From contig CM041778.1 in assembly GCA_023374045.1 (NCBI GenBank), positions 290,013,533 through 290,077,532 of the forward strand: DNA of 64,000 bases, given 5' to 3'. The position numbers and the translations under genes were made by a program. Source of the stretch: Limonium bicolor (Eukaryota > Streptophyta > Magnoliopsida > Caryophyllales > Plumbaginaceae). Shown in pieces: positions 1-11,018 of the stretch. The notes beneath the pieces were generated by a model, which ran no database searches, was not told the DNA's origin, and saw only the letters and a list, made by a program, of their open reading frames with translations. How positions within the stretch are numbered: position 1 is the first letter of the stretch; the number at the start of each line of letters is the position of its first letter.

Positions 1-1397
1 GACATAGACGTTCGGACGCAAGTCGAGACTCAAAGACCAAAATCAGACGAATGTCCGAACATGTGTCCGAACCTAGAAGTTCAGACACAAGTCGAACTTT
101 AAAACAGAGGCAGAGGCAGAGATGTATGAACATTAAAGCTCGGACGGATGTTCGGACGCTTTTCAGAAATCAGATACGCGCTATGTCCGACATGTGTCTA
201 ACTGTCAAAGTTCGGACGCATGTCGAACCCAAATCAGGAGTAGCAGCAGAGGGTGTCCGAACTTCTGTCCGGACTTATAAGTTCAAACACCATTCGTGAC
301 TTGTAAGTCGGACTCATCCTCGCACCCCGTCCGAACATCAAAGCTCAGACGGAAGTCCAGACACGGTTAAAAATTTAGAAAATTTAAACGCAAACAGAGT
401 CTGTCCGAACTTCAATGCTTGGATATACGTTCGGACTTATCGTAAAATACAATTTTTAGAAACGAATTGCACACAAATCAGAGGTTCAAACACAACCAAA
501 TCAGAAGCAATTTGCAGAAAACAACCTTGGGGGTTTGTAGACATTAAAACAACAATAAACAAACAGATTCTCAAACACAACGCGGAGGCAATTCGCAAAC
601 TAGAACTCGGAATCTGAAACTCCCCATGGCTGAACACACTAGCCGAATCCAAAGCCATCTACTTCGAATTAACAGAGACGAAATCTCAATCTGAACAGCA
701 GAGCCCAAACCAAAGCATTCACCAAAACGCAAACCGGAAATGCCCTTCCAAAACATTGAGCAAATCGCAAATGTAGAACAGACCGAAATCAGAACTTCGA
801 ACTCACAAAATCAGAAACTGCCAAGACAACGGATTCCCAATCCTTACCTGAATTTACCCACGGAATCACAAAGAACGCCAATTGAAGCAGAATTCGACAA
901 GGGAACGACCAAAATCTGATTACTAATCAGTTTACAGAAGAAGAATCAGAGGTCTCTAAAACTGAAGAATTGGAGGGCGATAATCTGACATCTTACCTTA
1001 ACCTGAACCAAAATTCATGACGGAGAAGGAATCCACAGCAGAACACGAATTGCAGAATTGCCAACAACAGAATTGGACACTTGAATGAACGTACTTTTGG
1101 GAGAGAGAGAGAGAGCAAAGAAGAGAGGAGCGTAATGACGGTTTTCAAAACTGAGTAGTGAGGGGAAAAGAATGAGTGACTTAAGAATGTGATTAGAAGG
1201 TAAGGAACTAATGGGGAAAATTAATTAAGAGGGAAGGTTATTCTCACCAGGAAATCAAATGCAAGGGGAAAAAAACCCTTCTACCCTTGTCTTTAATCAG
1301 AAGGACTCCCATGTCCTAAAGGATTAAAATCCACTTAATCAACTTGTAACGAAATACAATGCGAAATTTTGACATCAAACTTTGGATTATAATATCA
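1..1397 (-). repeat. E1 3' LTR (truncated by window start)
   Basis: Positions 1-496 match about 5,036-5,534 nearly base for base, and 497-1,397 match 19,552-20,466, so this is the second copy of the E1 LTR. By comparison with the other copy, about 0.9 kb lies left of the window. On the minus strand the LTR begins TGATATTATAATCC, directly after the polypurine tract. The first 430 bp hold many GTTCGGAC / GTCCGAAC dyad motifs. I see no ORF of interest in it. Confidence 0.85.
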
Positions 1398-1412
1398 CCT
1401 CCCCTTAAAAGA
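1398..1412 (-). other. E1 polypurine tract
   Basis: On the minus strand the sequence CTTTTAAGGGGAGG immediately precedes the TG start of the 3' LTR. This is the expected position and composition for the plus-strand primer of reverse transcription. Confidence 0.75.
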
Positions 1413-1437
1413 ATTTCGTCCTCGAAATTAAACGTAC

Positions 1438-2760
1438 CTAGTGCTCAAAAAGGGCGGGAAACTTAGAGAGCACTTCACTTTCCACTTCCCAGGTCACCTC
1501 CTCTTCAGACTGACCCGGCCACTGAACTTTGACCAAAGGCATGGTCTTACTCCTGAGCTTACGGACATCTCTTGCTAGGATCCTCAAAGGCGCTGCTTCA
1601 AAAGTGAAGTCCTCTCTCAACTGAAGCGGACCAAAATCAATAACATGCGATGGATCAGGAACATATTTCCTCAGCATGGAAACATGAAACACACTATGCA
1701 CTGCTGCTAACGACGGAGGCAAGGCCAGATGGTAGGCAACCGGTCCAATCCTCTCCAGGATCTCAAAAGGGCCAACGAAGCGAGGACCGAGCTTGCCTCT
1801 CTTCCCAAACCACACAACTCCACGGATGGAGAAACCTTCAGATACACATGGTCTCCCAACTCTAACTCTAGAGGTCATCTCCTCTGATCGGCGTAGCTCT
1901 TCTAACGACTCTGAGCCACAAGCAGACGCTCTCTGATAGACTGAATCTTACCCACAACATCTTTCACCAAGTCCAGACCGACAACCACTCTCTCCTTCAG
2001 ACCATCCCAACAGATGGGTAATCTATACCTCCTTCCATACAGAGCATCAAACGGGGCCATCCCGATGCTAGACTGGATGCTATTATTTTATGCGAACTCA
2101 ATAAAAGCAACGTGCTGATCCCAACTACCTCCGAAGTCGAGCACACATGCTCTGAGCATGTCCTCCAGAACCTGATTTGTCCTCTCTGTCTGTCCATCTG
2201 ACAGAGGATGATAAACTGAGCTGAACGACAACTTCATCCCCATAACCTGATGCAAACTCTGCCAGAATCTGGATACGAACCACGGATCTCTGTCAAACAC
2301 AATCAAAGCTGGAACTCCATGCAAATGCACAATCTTATCCATATACAACTGCGCTAGGCGATGCAAACTGAAGGTCTTCCTGACGGGCAAGAAATGAGCA
2401 CTCTTCGTGAGTCGATCCACAATCACCCAAACTACATCGAACCCTCTCGGAGTCTTAGGCAGTCCCACGACAAAGTCCATGCCTACGCTCTCCCACTTCC
2501 ACTCTGGGACTAGAAGAGGCTGAAGCTAACCGGCTGGTCTCTGATGCTCTGTTTTGACCTGCTGACAGGTCCGTCATCTGGATACAAAGTCAGATATGTC
2601 CCTCTTCATATTGGTCCACCAGAATGTCTCTCAAAGGTCCCGGTACATCTTCACACCTCCTGGGTGTACCGAGTACAAGGCTCCATGAGCCTCCTACATA
2701 ATCTCCCACCTCAAAGCATCGTCTGCAGGCACACAAAAACGGTCTCTGAATCTCAGACAG
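1438..2760 (-). pseudogene. E1 integrase and chromodomain-like tail (broken)
   Basis: The integrase core is open from 2,480 to 2,088. The catalytic triad is recognisable: D in MDFVVGL, D in FDRDPWF, E in DGQTERTNQ. Upstream (about 2,540-2,690) the zinc-binding HHCC region is present but interrupted by stops and frame changes. Downstream, 1,878-1,438 encodes the C-terminal GKLGPRFVGPFEIL / RIGPVAYHLALP block and a tail with VKVQWPGQSEEEVTWE, as in chromodomain-like ends of Tekay/Del elements. Between the two blocks (1,879-2,087) the frame is lost. The enzyme would have inserted the cDNA into chromatin. It cannot be made from this copy. Confidence 0.85.
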
Positions 2761-3772
2761 CCATCCTCTGAAACCCGAAACACAGACTCTTGACCAGCAG
2801 ATAATCCCTCTTCGATCTTACTCAACCCAGTGTCGAGCTCCTGACTGGCATTGATCCGGTCGATCAAGGTAGGCTGAATCTGCAACGCGGCTAACATCCC
2901 AGACCTCTCTGGATGGATGACCCAGACACCCATACGCTGCAACTCCAGACAAAGCACAAACAGCTCCAGATGGATCCCTCCTACTGAGCGCATCAGCAAT
3001 AACATTCGCTCTACCAGGATGGTAGAGGATCTCCAAATCATAATCGTACAACAACTCCAGCCACCTCCTCTGCCCCAAGTTCAACTTTTTCTGAGTGAAC
3101 AAGTACTTGAGGCTCTTGTGGTCCGTATATACTTTGCACGAAGCTCCATAGAGGTAGTGCCTCCAAATCATTAGAGCGAACACCACAGTAGCTAACTCCA
3201 GGTTGTGGGTTGGATAGTTCTTCTCATATGGCTTAAGCTGACCAGAGCCATACGCTACTACCTTCCCATGCTGCATCAGAACACACCCAAGTCCCCTATG
3301 GGACGCATCACAAAACACCTCTAGACCCTCGGTCCCCTCTGGAAGCGTCAAAATCGGCGCTGACGTCAACCTCTTCTTCAACTCCTAGAAGCACTGCTCA
3401 CAGGCCTCGCTCCACTCAAACTTCACCTCCTTCTGTTGCAGGCGAGTCAGTGGAATCACCAACTTGGAGAAGCCCTCCACAAACTTACGATAGTAGCCCG
3501 CTAGTCCAAGGAAACTACAAATCTCGCCGACATTAGTGGGCCTGGCCCACTCTGTGATAGCTTTAATCTTCTCCGGGTCCACGGAGATACCATCGTTGGA
3601 TATCACATGAACCAAGAATACTTCCAGGTCTAACCAGAACTCACACTTCTTCAGCTTCGCGTATAGTTCCTTCTCCTCAGAGTCTGGAGAACGGTCCTCA
3701 GATGCTCCTCGTGCTCCTTAACACTCTTGGAATACACCAAGATATATATCATCAATAGAGCCCAAACAAATG
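2761..3772 (-). pseudogene. E1 reverse transcriptase C-terminal end and RNase H (broken)
   Basis: RNase H is open at 3,381-2,818 with its acidic residues in place: D of FCDASHRG, E of LELATVV, D of [11 protein letters not shown] of VIADALSRR. The segment 3,615-3,385 is the RT thumb/connection ([29 protein letters not shown]). RT begins abruptly at about 3,770 with the IDDI catalytic box and is frameshifted just after it. Fingers and palm are missing. A linker toward integrase follows at 3,041-2,694. Stops and frame changes separate every block. Confidence 0.85.
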
Positions 3773-4030
3773 ACTGGCCTCCTGGGGGTCTCCTGCCCCA
3801 TCGAACGATGGAGGCTTTAGCTTCATGAACTCCTGAAGCGCCTTCACATTCCGGCCTCCCGCCTCACCAGCCCCAGCTCCGGCTGCACCACCAGCTGCTC
3901 CTCCAGCTGGTCCTCCTCTAGGGGCTCCTCCAGCTGCAACTGTCTGCAGCAGCTGGGTCATGAACTGTTGGACCGCCTCAGCGACATCGCCCTGGGGAGT
4001 AACTGGAGCTCTTCACGGCGGCATTCTGAA
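3752..4030 (-). pseudogene. E1 gag N-terminal remnant fused to RT by deletion
   Basis: The frame from 3,961 carries a Gly/Ala/Pro-rich N-terminal stretch and then LQEFMKLKPPSFDGAGDPQEA, the characteristic start of the chromoviral gag capsid domain. About 15 codons later the sequence changes to the RT IDDI region. The rest of capsid, the zinc knuckle, protease and most of RT are therefore gone in a single junction near 3,765-3,772. An ATG at about 4,023 is followed within three codons by a stop, so even the gag start is damaged. Confidence 0.75.
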
Positions 4031-4130
4031 AATTCACAGAGCAAGCAATTTAGATTTGAACACCAAAGAACAGATACTGACGACTGACTGATTGGCTAAC
4101 GCTAAATTCCCATCCTATAAGAACCCAAAG

Positions 4131-4141
4131 CCCTGATACCA
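4131..4141 (-). other. E1 primer-binding site (tRNA-iMet type)
   Basis: The minus strand reads TGGTATCAGGG, the plant initiator-Met tRNA 3'-end complement with a change near its end. It lies 5 bp inside the LTR boundary (LTR ends GGGGGTGTTACA at 4,147). Confidence 0.8.
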
Positions 4142-4146
4142 CTAAA

Positions 4147-5539
4147 TGTAACACCCCCAAACACTAGCCCAGGAGTTAGGGGTATTACACGCCGTGCATT
4201 ATTACTTAATAATGCAAGGCCCTAACTAACTCGAACAAATAAACATAGTAAAGGCCCGAAACACTTGTATAAATTAGAGTAACAATGTAACAAAGTATTC
4301 TTGTTCCAATACAAAGTTGCAGTCAAGCAAAAGTCAAATGTAGCTATCAACGCTACCAAGGCCCGTAGGCTACAAGGACTAAACATAATTGTCTCAAAAA
4401 CTGAAATAACATAACAAAGCTCCAGAAGCTGAAGGAAGTGGTCCTCGCTGATCAATCTGCAATGTTAGTAAGAGTAGGGGAATGAGCATCCAACTATGCC
4501 CAATAGATGACCAACATCATCAACCAGCATGCTCAAAACATTTAATAAAATGTTGTCAAGTCGGAAAAAGGTAGAGAAAGTAACATCCCAAATCAGAAAG
4601 CAGAAATAGAATTCCAAATGCAATAGGACTAAATAGAGCTCAAAGAAGACATAGTCAGAAACAGAGTAGCACACTAATCAATCAAAGCATACAGACAAAA
4701 CGGATACAATCTGTGAACAGAATAAGGAAACATCACTCGTGAGCAGAACAGGTCGGAACCTGTGAACAGAGCGGGGATATCACCCATGAAACAGAAGGAC
4801 GTCCTACGCAGCGTGCTACGAGATAGCTAAACCAGCCATCAATGGTTCAGATACAGAGATAACTAGGTCCAAAAAATAGAAGCTTAAATACAGTTAAGCA
4901 TATGTGCATCACAGGCACCACAAAGCGTATAGATAGCTACGAAATCAGAAGGGGAATCCAACCCCGCAAATGGAAGTCAAAACGAAGCTCAAACCAGCAA
5001 GATAGGGCGAAAACAGAGCCATGTCCGAACTTGTGTCCGAACATCAACGTTCAGACGCAAGTCGAGACTCAAAGGCCAAAATCAGACGAATGTCCGAACA
5101 TGTGTCCGAACCTAGAAGTTCGGACACAAGTCGAACTTTAAAATAGAGGCAGAGACAGAGATGTCCGAACATCGAAGCTCGGACGGATGTTCGGACACTT
5201 TTCGGAAATCAGATACGCGCTATGTCCGGACATGTGTCCGACTGTCAAAGTTCGGACGCATGTCGAACCCAAATCAGGAGAAGCAGCAGAGGGTGTCCGA
5301 ACTTCTGTCTGGACTTACAAGTTCGGAAACCATTCGATACTTATAAGTCGGACTCGTCCTCGCACCCCGTCCGAACATCAAAGCTCGGACGGAAGTCCGG
5401 ACACGGTTAAAACTTCAGAAAATTTAAACGCAAATAGAGTTTGTCTGAACTTCAATGCTCGGACAGACGTTTAGACTTATCGTAAAATACAATTTTCAGA
5501 AATGAATTGCACCCAAATCAGAGGCTCAAACACAACCAA
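4147..5539 (-). repeat. E1 5' LTR, inner segment (up to the E2 insertion)
   Basis: Begins (plus strand) TGTAACACCCCC next to the PBS and runs to the E2 insertion point. The stretch 5,030-5,470 repeats window start 1-430 almost exactly and is dense in GTCCGAAC / GTTCGGAC motifs. Including 19,557-20,466 the LTR is about 2.3 kb. Small ORFs here are by-products of the motif cluster. Confidence 0.85.
5535..5539. repeat. E2 target-site duplication, left (ACCAA)
   Basis: The five bases directly before the TG of E2 are ACCAA. The same five follow its final CA at 19,552-19,556. Confidence 0.95.
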
Positions 5540-8500
5540 TGAAATACCCCAAACCTTAATATATTGTTTAAACACTTAAATATGGTGTATTAAGACTAAA
5601 AAGAGTCTTAGAAACATTAGTAAACAAATTTAAACAAAAGGAAACACAAAATGTGCTTTAAAGTCAATAAGAGCCAAAATGTGCTCTAAGCTTGGGATAA
5701 ACTTGGTTAAGACCTAATGAACTTACCAAGACCTCATTTATACAATAATGAACATATTAAACCAATTACCAAAGAAAACCAAGCTTGAAAACAAGTTTAA
5801 ATACAAAATGTGCTTTAAGGAGTCTTAAAGCACATTTTTGAAAAATTGTCTTGTAAATGAGTTTTGAATGGCTAAATGTCCATCATTACTCTTAAACATA
5901 TATGTGTACTATATAATATCACATTTGGGTGTCTATATTAGTGGGAAATCAAAAATTTCACTTCTATGTGCCTTGTTTTATGAATAGTAACTTTTATAAG
6001 CTATTTTGTAACATATGTTTGTATAAGTAATTAAATTGACAAACAAAGACTATATTACCCTCATTATACTTAGGGGGCCGGTTTTCTAAGGTTTGGTGAC
6101 TCACCACCCTCTTGTTAATTTGTTAAGTAAATAATGATGACTAAGAAAGTACTATTTGCTTTTAAACTACAAATATCTTCTAAAGTAAAACCAATCTTCA
6201 TTCTCTCATTTCCTTTCCTTGCTCACACGGTTTCCCACCTCTCTTCTTCCTTCCTTCTTTGTTCTCTCACGATAAAACCACTATCACCATTAGAACACAA
6301 GCCTTGACCTCTTGTAAAACCTTGCTCACTTGTCCAAATCAAAAACAAACACCACCATCTTCTTCCCCTCATCAAGCTCTTCATTCCTATCTTTTCAAAA
6401 GTCCAAGACAACCATTTCGGTGCCATGGAGTTTCTCCATTGAAGGAGCTTGAGCTTGTATTTTACATATTGTTACTCTCCTTGGTTTCTAGGTAAGGAAT
6501 CTCAAACAAAAATCAAGTTTCCTCCTTGTTTTTGTCATGTCCGAAAATATATTGAAGGAGCTTTTATGTGACTTTGTTCTAGCTTCATTCCAACTCTTCA
6601 TGGACTAGGTGGAGTCCTCTCTTGCTAGATATTCAAACTCTCTTCAAAGAGCAAGGTAAAACAACTACATTAATGTTTTTGAAACAATGTAAAACTAGGG
6701 TTTACAATGAGATGGAGCTTATAGCTTGAATACTCATATAATGTGTGTATATTGTTTAGAACTTGTCAAAGAATCAAGTACTCTATCGGTTTTCTAAAGG
6801 AAACAAGAAAGAAGTTATTTTGCAAAAGAGGTAAATCTACTAACCTAATGTTGTTTTAATGCCTTAGGAGAAATGAGCTTATAAATGCTTATTAAAACTA
6901 CCTAAAGAGCCAATGGGAATGACTTAGTAAAGTATTCTCAAGAGCTTAGTAAAAGGCATATGTGTTGTTGAGTGTATTTGCAGGTTAAAGGCAAATATAT
7001 TGTGGAAATTCAGTGTTTATGATTTGTGCATCTTAAGGGCCTAAGTGCCATGCAATTTAAATTGTGCACTATATTGTGATGTAGTGCCTTGTGAGTGAAG
7101 TTTGTATATAATAAGTACTTGATGGATTTTTAGTGTTCTTGGTTGTTTGTTGGTAAAAACAATGTGTTTTGGTTTAGTAATGTTCTAGGAGAACCTATGT
7201 CGAAATTTAAGCAACAAACGTGAAGTTCTAAGTGTTAAAATGGTTTGATAAGTTAAGGAGTATTTAAATGGTTAAGTGTTGTTCTTGTAAGAAACATGCA
7301 TTAAGGTGATTTGGGATGTAACAAGGACTTAGGCATGAGCTTGAGATTTTAGTATGTACCAAAGTCATTTTGGGACTTAGGTAAAGACTTAGGCAAACTT
7401 TGGCTAAATAAGGAGAAGTGTACACTAGGAAAAGAGTTTCAAGAGGATGTAAGGAAGTAGTGTGAGAGATGATGCTTGGGAGATGATGTTAAGATATGGA
7501 GAAAACATTTGGGATAGTAGTTATCATAGGTGAGAAACACCATTTAGAAACCTAGTGTAAAATGTTGTAAGTGTTAGGAATTTTGTGAAGAAATAAGTAA
7601 AGGTTTAAGGAATTAGAAAAAGAGTTTGTGAGTGTTAAAGGATGGTTTAAGTTGTGTTTGAAGTGCCCAAATGAGGTTAGGGGGTACTAGGTTATAGGGG
7701 TAAAGTTTGGAGTTGAATGTGAAAAGGAAAATAAGGATTTGGGGCAGACCGGACTTGCGACCGGACTTGCAAGCCCGGTCGGGCCCTGTACACTACCGAG
7801 AAATGTTTCTGTAATCGACCGGATTGGGGGACCGGACCTACAAGTCCGGTCGGGCTTGTTTTGTGAGAGGGAAAGTCTCTGGAATGGACCGGACATAGGA
7901 CCGGACATGTAAGTCCGGTCGGAGTGAATTTTCCAACGGTAAAAAGGTACTGGAATGGACCGGACTTAGGCAAGTCCGGTCGGCAAGTCCGGTCGGACCA
8001 AAACTTGTAAAAAAAAAAAAACAGAAAAGAATGTGACTTATGTAGTTAACCCTAGGGTGTATAATGAAGGTAACCTAGGGTAAGATAGACATTAAAACAT
8101 GTCATAAATTATGTTAAACACTTAGTAAATTTGGAGGTTAAGTAAGTTAATTAACCGACGTTCTTGAATTATGTATAGGAGTGACCTACGGAGGAAACCA
8201 AACGAGGCAAGGACCAAGGTATGGTTTTCTTGCAGTCTGTTGTCTAGCGGTTTACACCGGTTTGTGTGTTGTATGTTTTTCTGTGTGTTTACAACGTTAT
8301 AAGATTTAAACATGTAATGAGTTTACAGTTGTTCATATATGTGATGTGTGATGTTGTGACTCTCCCTTGTGTGTGTCTAACATGACTTACCACCTATTGT
8401 GTGTTGGTTGTTAAGTTCCACTATGAACTTCTAACAAGTGTTAACTGGGAAGTGAGGAATCCGGTTATCCGGTCATGCATGTAAGTTAAGAGTGGATATC

Positions 8501-9343
8501 TGAATCAGATTCGACTCTTATGTTGTTAAGATTGTTCTCCTTAATTGGCGTTCGATCTCCCGCTAGCTTCTTCCAAAGCTTACCTATTCTGACTTATGAT
8601 CGGTTTAGTGGGAACCTGTGTTTGTTGGTGTGTTCGGGTCACTAAATCCGAACCATCTGTGACTTAAGTTACTCGTTCGTCTAACAGAACGGTAATGAGT
8701 GTGTTTAACGAGCTTGACATGAGAGTGAATCACTCTCTAGGCTCTTATGTTATTTGACCCTTGTGGTTTGTTATCGTGGAGTGAAAATCCACTGTGTATG
8801 TGTTGTTGAGCTATGCACTATTGATGCCATGCTCCATGTTATGTTATGCTATGTATATAATTGAATGCCATGTTATAATGACAAGTAGCTGCGCGTATCC
8901 CGGTAGCCGATGGGCTGCGCGTTAGCCATACCAGCCAAGGGTTGCTGACCCCCTCGGGGGATCCATATTTCTTATACTGCAGGATGAGGATCGAAGAAGC
9001 GGAGTGGCTTTAGATCCTAGGATGTAATCCCTTTTGTATACTTTTGGATGTTGGCCCGGGATGCGCCTGTGCTCCTGTGGCGTTATGTATTATTGGGTTG
9101 TTGCAGTTACAGTGATGTATACAGTGAAGGATGTATGTAGTACTCGGTATTGTATATAATGTATTTATGGTTTAGTTTTATGCTCGGGAGTCTGATCATC
9201 AGACCGGTACAATTGTATTTATTCTGCCTTGTCAACCACGTGGGTGGTTGACGGCGTTGTAGCACCGAAGCGTTAGTTACTGTTTAGTTGTTTTATTCCG
9301 CTGCGATTTCATTTAGTATCATGTGCGTATTAGGGGTGTTACA
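5540..9343 (+). repeat. E2 5' LTR (3,804 bp)
   Basis: Starts TGAAATACCCC and ends GGGGTGTTACA, with the PBS 5 bp further on. It is nearly identical to 15,773-19,551. About 7,745-8,005 is a cluster of GACCGGACTTG / CAAGTCCGGTC dyads that is partly deleted in the 3' copy. Near the end there is a GC-rich stretch (8,888-8,970). I found no convincing coding frame. Promoter and polyadenylation sites could not be assigned with confidence. Confidence 0.93.
7745..8005. repeat. Dyad-symmetric GACCGGAC cluster in E2 5' LTR
   Basis: Four inverted-repeat blocks. The first has arm GACCGGACTTGC at 7,747-7,758, a 10-bp spacer, and arm GCAAGCCCGGTC at 7,769-7,780 (one mismatch in the pairing). Three of the blocks are preceded by a CTGGAAT-like sequence just before the first arm. 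Related blocks occur in the 3' LTR (about 17,978-18,205) and in solo LTR E6. Confidence 0.85.
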
Positions 9344-9348
9344 AAAAG

Positions 9349-9360
9349 TGGTATCAGAGC
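9349..9360 (+). other. E2 primer-binding site (tRNA-iMet)
   Basis: Perfect TGGTATCAGAGC, 5 bp after the 5' LTR end, as in most plant chromoviruses. The leader from here to the gag ATG at 9,561 is about 200 bp and has no other recognisable feature. Confidence 0.95.
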
Positions 9361-10231
9361 GAAGTATCGCTCTGATGACTAGAATACCGAGCTTAGGAAT
9401 ATACCGAGTTAGGAAACCTAACTACAGTTACCTAAGTGATCAGTTATGGAAAGGTTAACCACTAACTAAGTGTGGAAATACCTTATTGTCGGGAAGCGTT
9501 ACGATCGTTGGACCGATAAGTGTGTAAGCATATTGCTAATGAATATTCATGTGAATACAGATGTCAGGTAGACCACGCGGTAGAGGCCGCGGAAGTGGTA
9601 CGGGTACTGGGGGTGACCAGGGCGAGAACACTACGGCTCAGGTTATGGCTGAGGCTGTAGCAGCCGCTGTGGCCCAGATGGTACCCCAGCTTGTAGCTGC
9701 GATCCAGCAGGGGCAGATGCCCGGAGTTCAGCCACCACCGCCACCGCCACGAGAGACCAACTGGGTCAAGGCATTGGCAGACTTGAGACCCCCTTCATTT
9801 CATGGGGAGACCGACCCACGTAAGTTGGAGGCGTACATCTCCGAGTTGGAGACCGCCTACGAGACCTTGGCTGTGCCCGCAGAGGCTAAGGTCCGTCTTG
9901 CCGCTTACTATCTGAAGGGTTCGGCACAAAACTGGTGGAAGCTAGTGAGAGAGGACCGGATGGCGGATCCTCAGTTTGGTTGGAGGGAGTACACGGCTCT
10001 GCTGCGAGCCAAATACTACCCCGTGCACGTTCAGAGGCCAAGCGCCGAGCTGGATAGTCTGAGGCAGGGGGACAAGGTGTCGGTTGATGAGTACTACACG
10101 CCTTCACCGGCCTTGTCCACCTGTTACCGGACCTGGGATACTCGAACCGGGTGCTGGTAAACCGTTTCTACAACGGTCTCAGCCACCGTCTTCGCTATGG
10201 GATGGGGCCAGCTGAGTATACTACCTTGCAG

Positions 10232-10335
10232 GTAATTTAAATAAGAGTGATGTGAATATGTATAGTCTACAAGTGAGTATTAATGTGAGTTTGTGAGTAT
10301 GTATTGCGGGGCATGACTGATCATCCTAAATACAG
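10232..10335 (+). other. Probable intron 1 of E2 gag
   Basis: Begins GTAATTTAAA and ends TAAATACAG. Removal joins a TTLQ codon run directly to ECYHAAAK in the same phase, giving continuous gag-like sequence. The intervening 104 bp are AT-rich and have stops in the gag frame. Inferred from sequence only. Confidence 0.7.
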
Positions 10336-10598
10336 GAGTGCTATCATGCCGCTGCTAAGGTGGAGATCACCGTCCGTCTGAGGGACGAGGAGAATGCGCA
10401 CAAGCGCAAGGCCACGAGCGAGGGCCAGAGTTCGCAGGGGTACGGGGGAGGAAAGAAGAAAGAAGAAACCTTATCCCCAGCCCCAGAAGAGTCAGCACCA
10501 GGGTGACAAGGGCCAAGCCCAAACCACCACCGCTGAGGAGCCACTGAAGCTCACATATGCTTATGCGGCGAAGCCCCTACGCTCTTACCCACCAAAGG

Positions 10599-10677
10599 GT
10601 AATTGTTTAATTGTGTGATAAGTTGATGTGTATGTTGATAAGTTGTGAAAAGTACTGAGTGTGTATTGTGTTAGCAG
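10599..10677 (+). other. Probable intron 2 of E2 gag
   Basis: Begins GTAATTGTTT and ends GTTAGCAG, 79 bp, AT-rich, with an in-frame stop. Splicing joins SYPPK to ASTGSGPERHYYC in one frame, immediately ahead of the first zinc knuckle. Confidence 0.7.
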
Positions 10678-11018
10678 CTAGCACGGGCTCTGGACCGGAG
10701 CGCCACTATTACTGTAAGTGGTGCAATGGAGACCACCCCGGCAAGGACTGCAAGGGAATGAGGTGCAGTGTCGATACTGCGAGAAGTGGGGCCACCGTGA
10801 CCACGAGTGTTACCGGAACCCCAACAGCAGAGTCAACAAGCCCAAGGGGCAGTGGAAGGGTAAGGCCACAGCAGCTATTGATGGCCCGAAGACGGCTAAC
10901 CAGCCACCCACTGATCAGAGGCATACTGATTCCCAGAAGGGGAAAGGGTCGGGACCTAGCAAGGCCACCCTGAATGTGGTGGACCGGTCTGAGGCGCCAG
11001 GGCCCTCTTCTAGACCAG

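Larger units (their letters stand above)
9561..11018 (+). pseudogene. E2 gag (nucleocapsid/capsid), intron-containing, frameshifted
   Basis: Structural protein of the virus-like particle. The start ATG at 9,561 opens an Arg/Gly-rich head, then the capsid domain (LADLRPPSFHGETDPRKLEAY, then AAYYLKGSAQNWW) to a frameshift near 10,095. The correct frame continues in another phase to 10,231. Two short GT..AG introns (10,232-10,335 and 10,599-10,677) interrupt it, and both splices rejoin gag in frame. After intron 2 come two zinc knuckles: a C-X2-C-X3-H-X4-C box (about 10,713-10,750) and a C-X2-C-X4-H-X4-C box (CRYCEKWGHRDHEC, about 10,770-10,812). They are in different frames, so another frameshift lies between them. 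A further frame change lies near 10,450. Introns in gag are unusual for chromoviruses. Confidence 0.85.

Noticed and set aside
6223..6495. Short ORFs in E2 LTRs, repeated at 16,453-16,722
   Set aside because: Present twice only because the LTR is duplicated. Low-complexity and no homology that I recognise.
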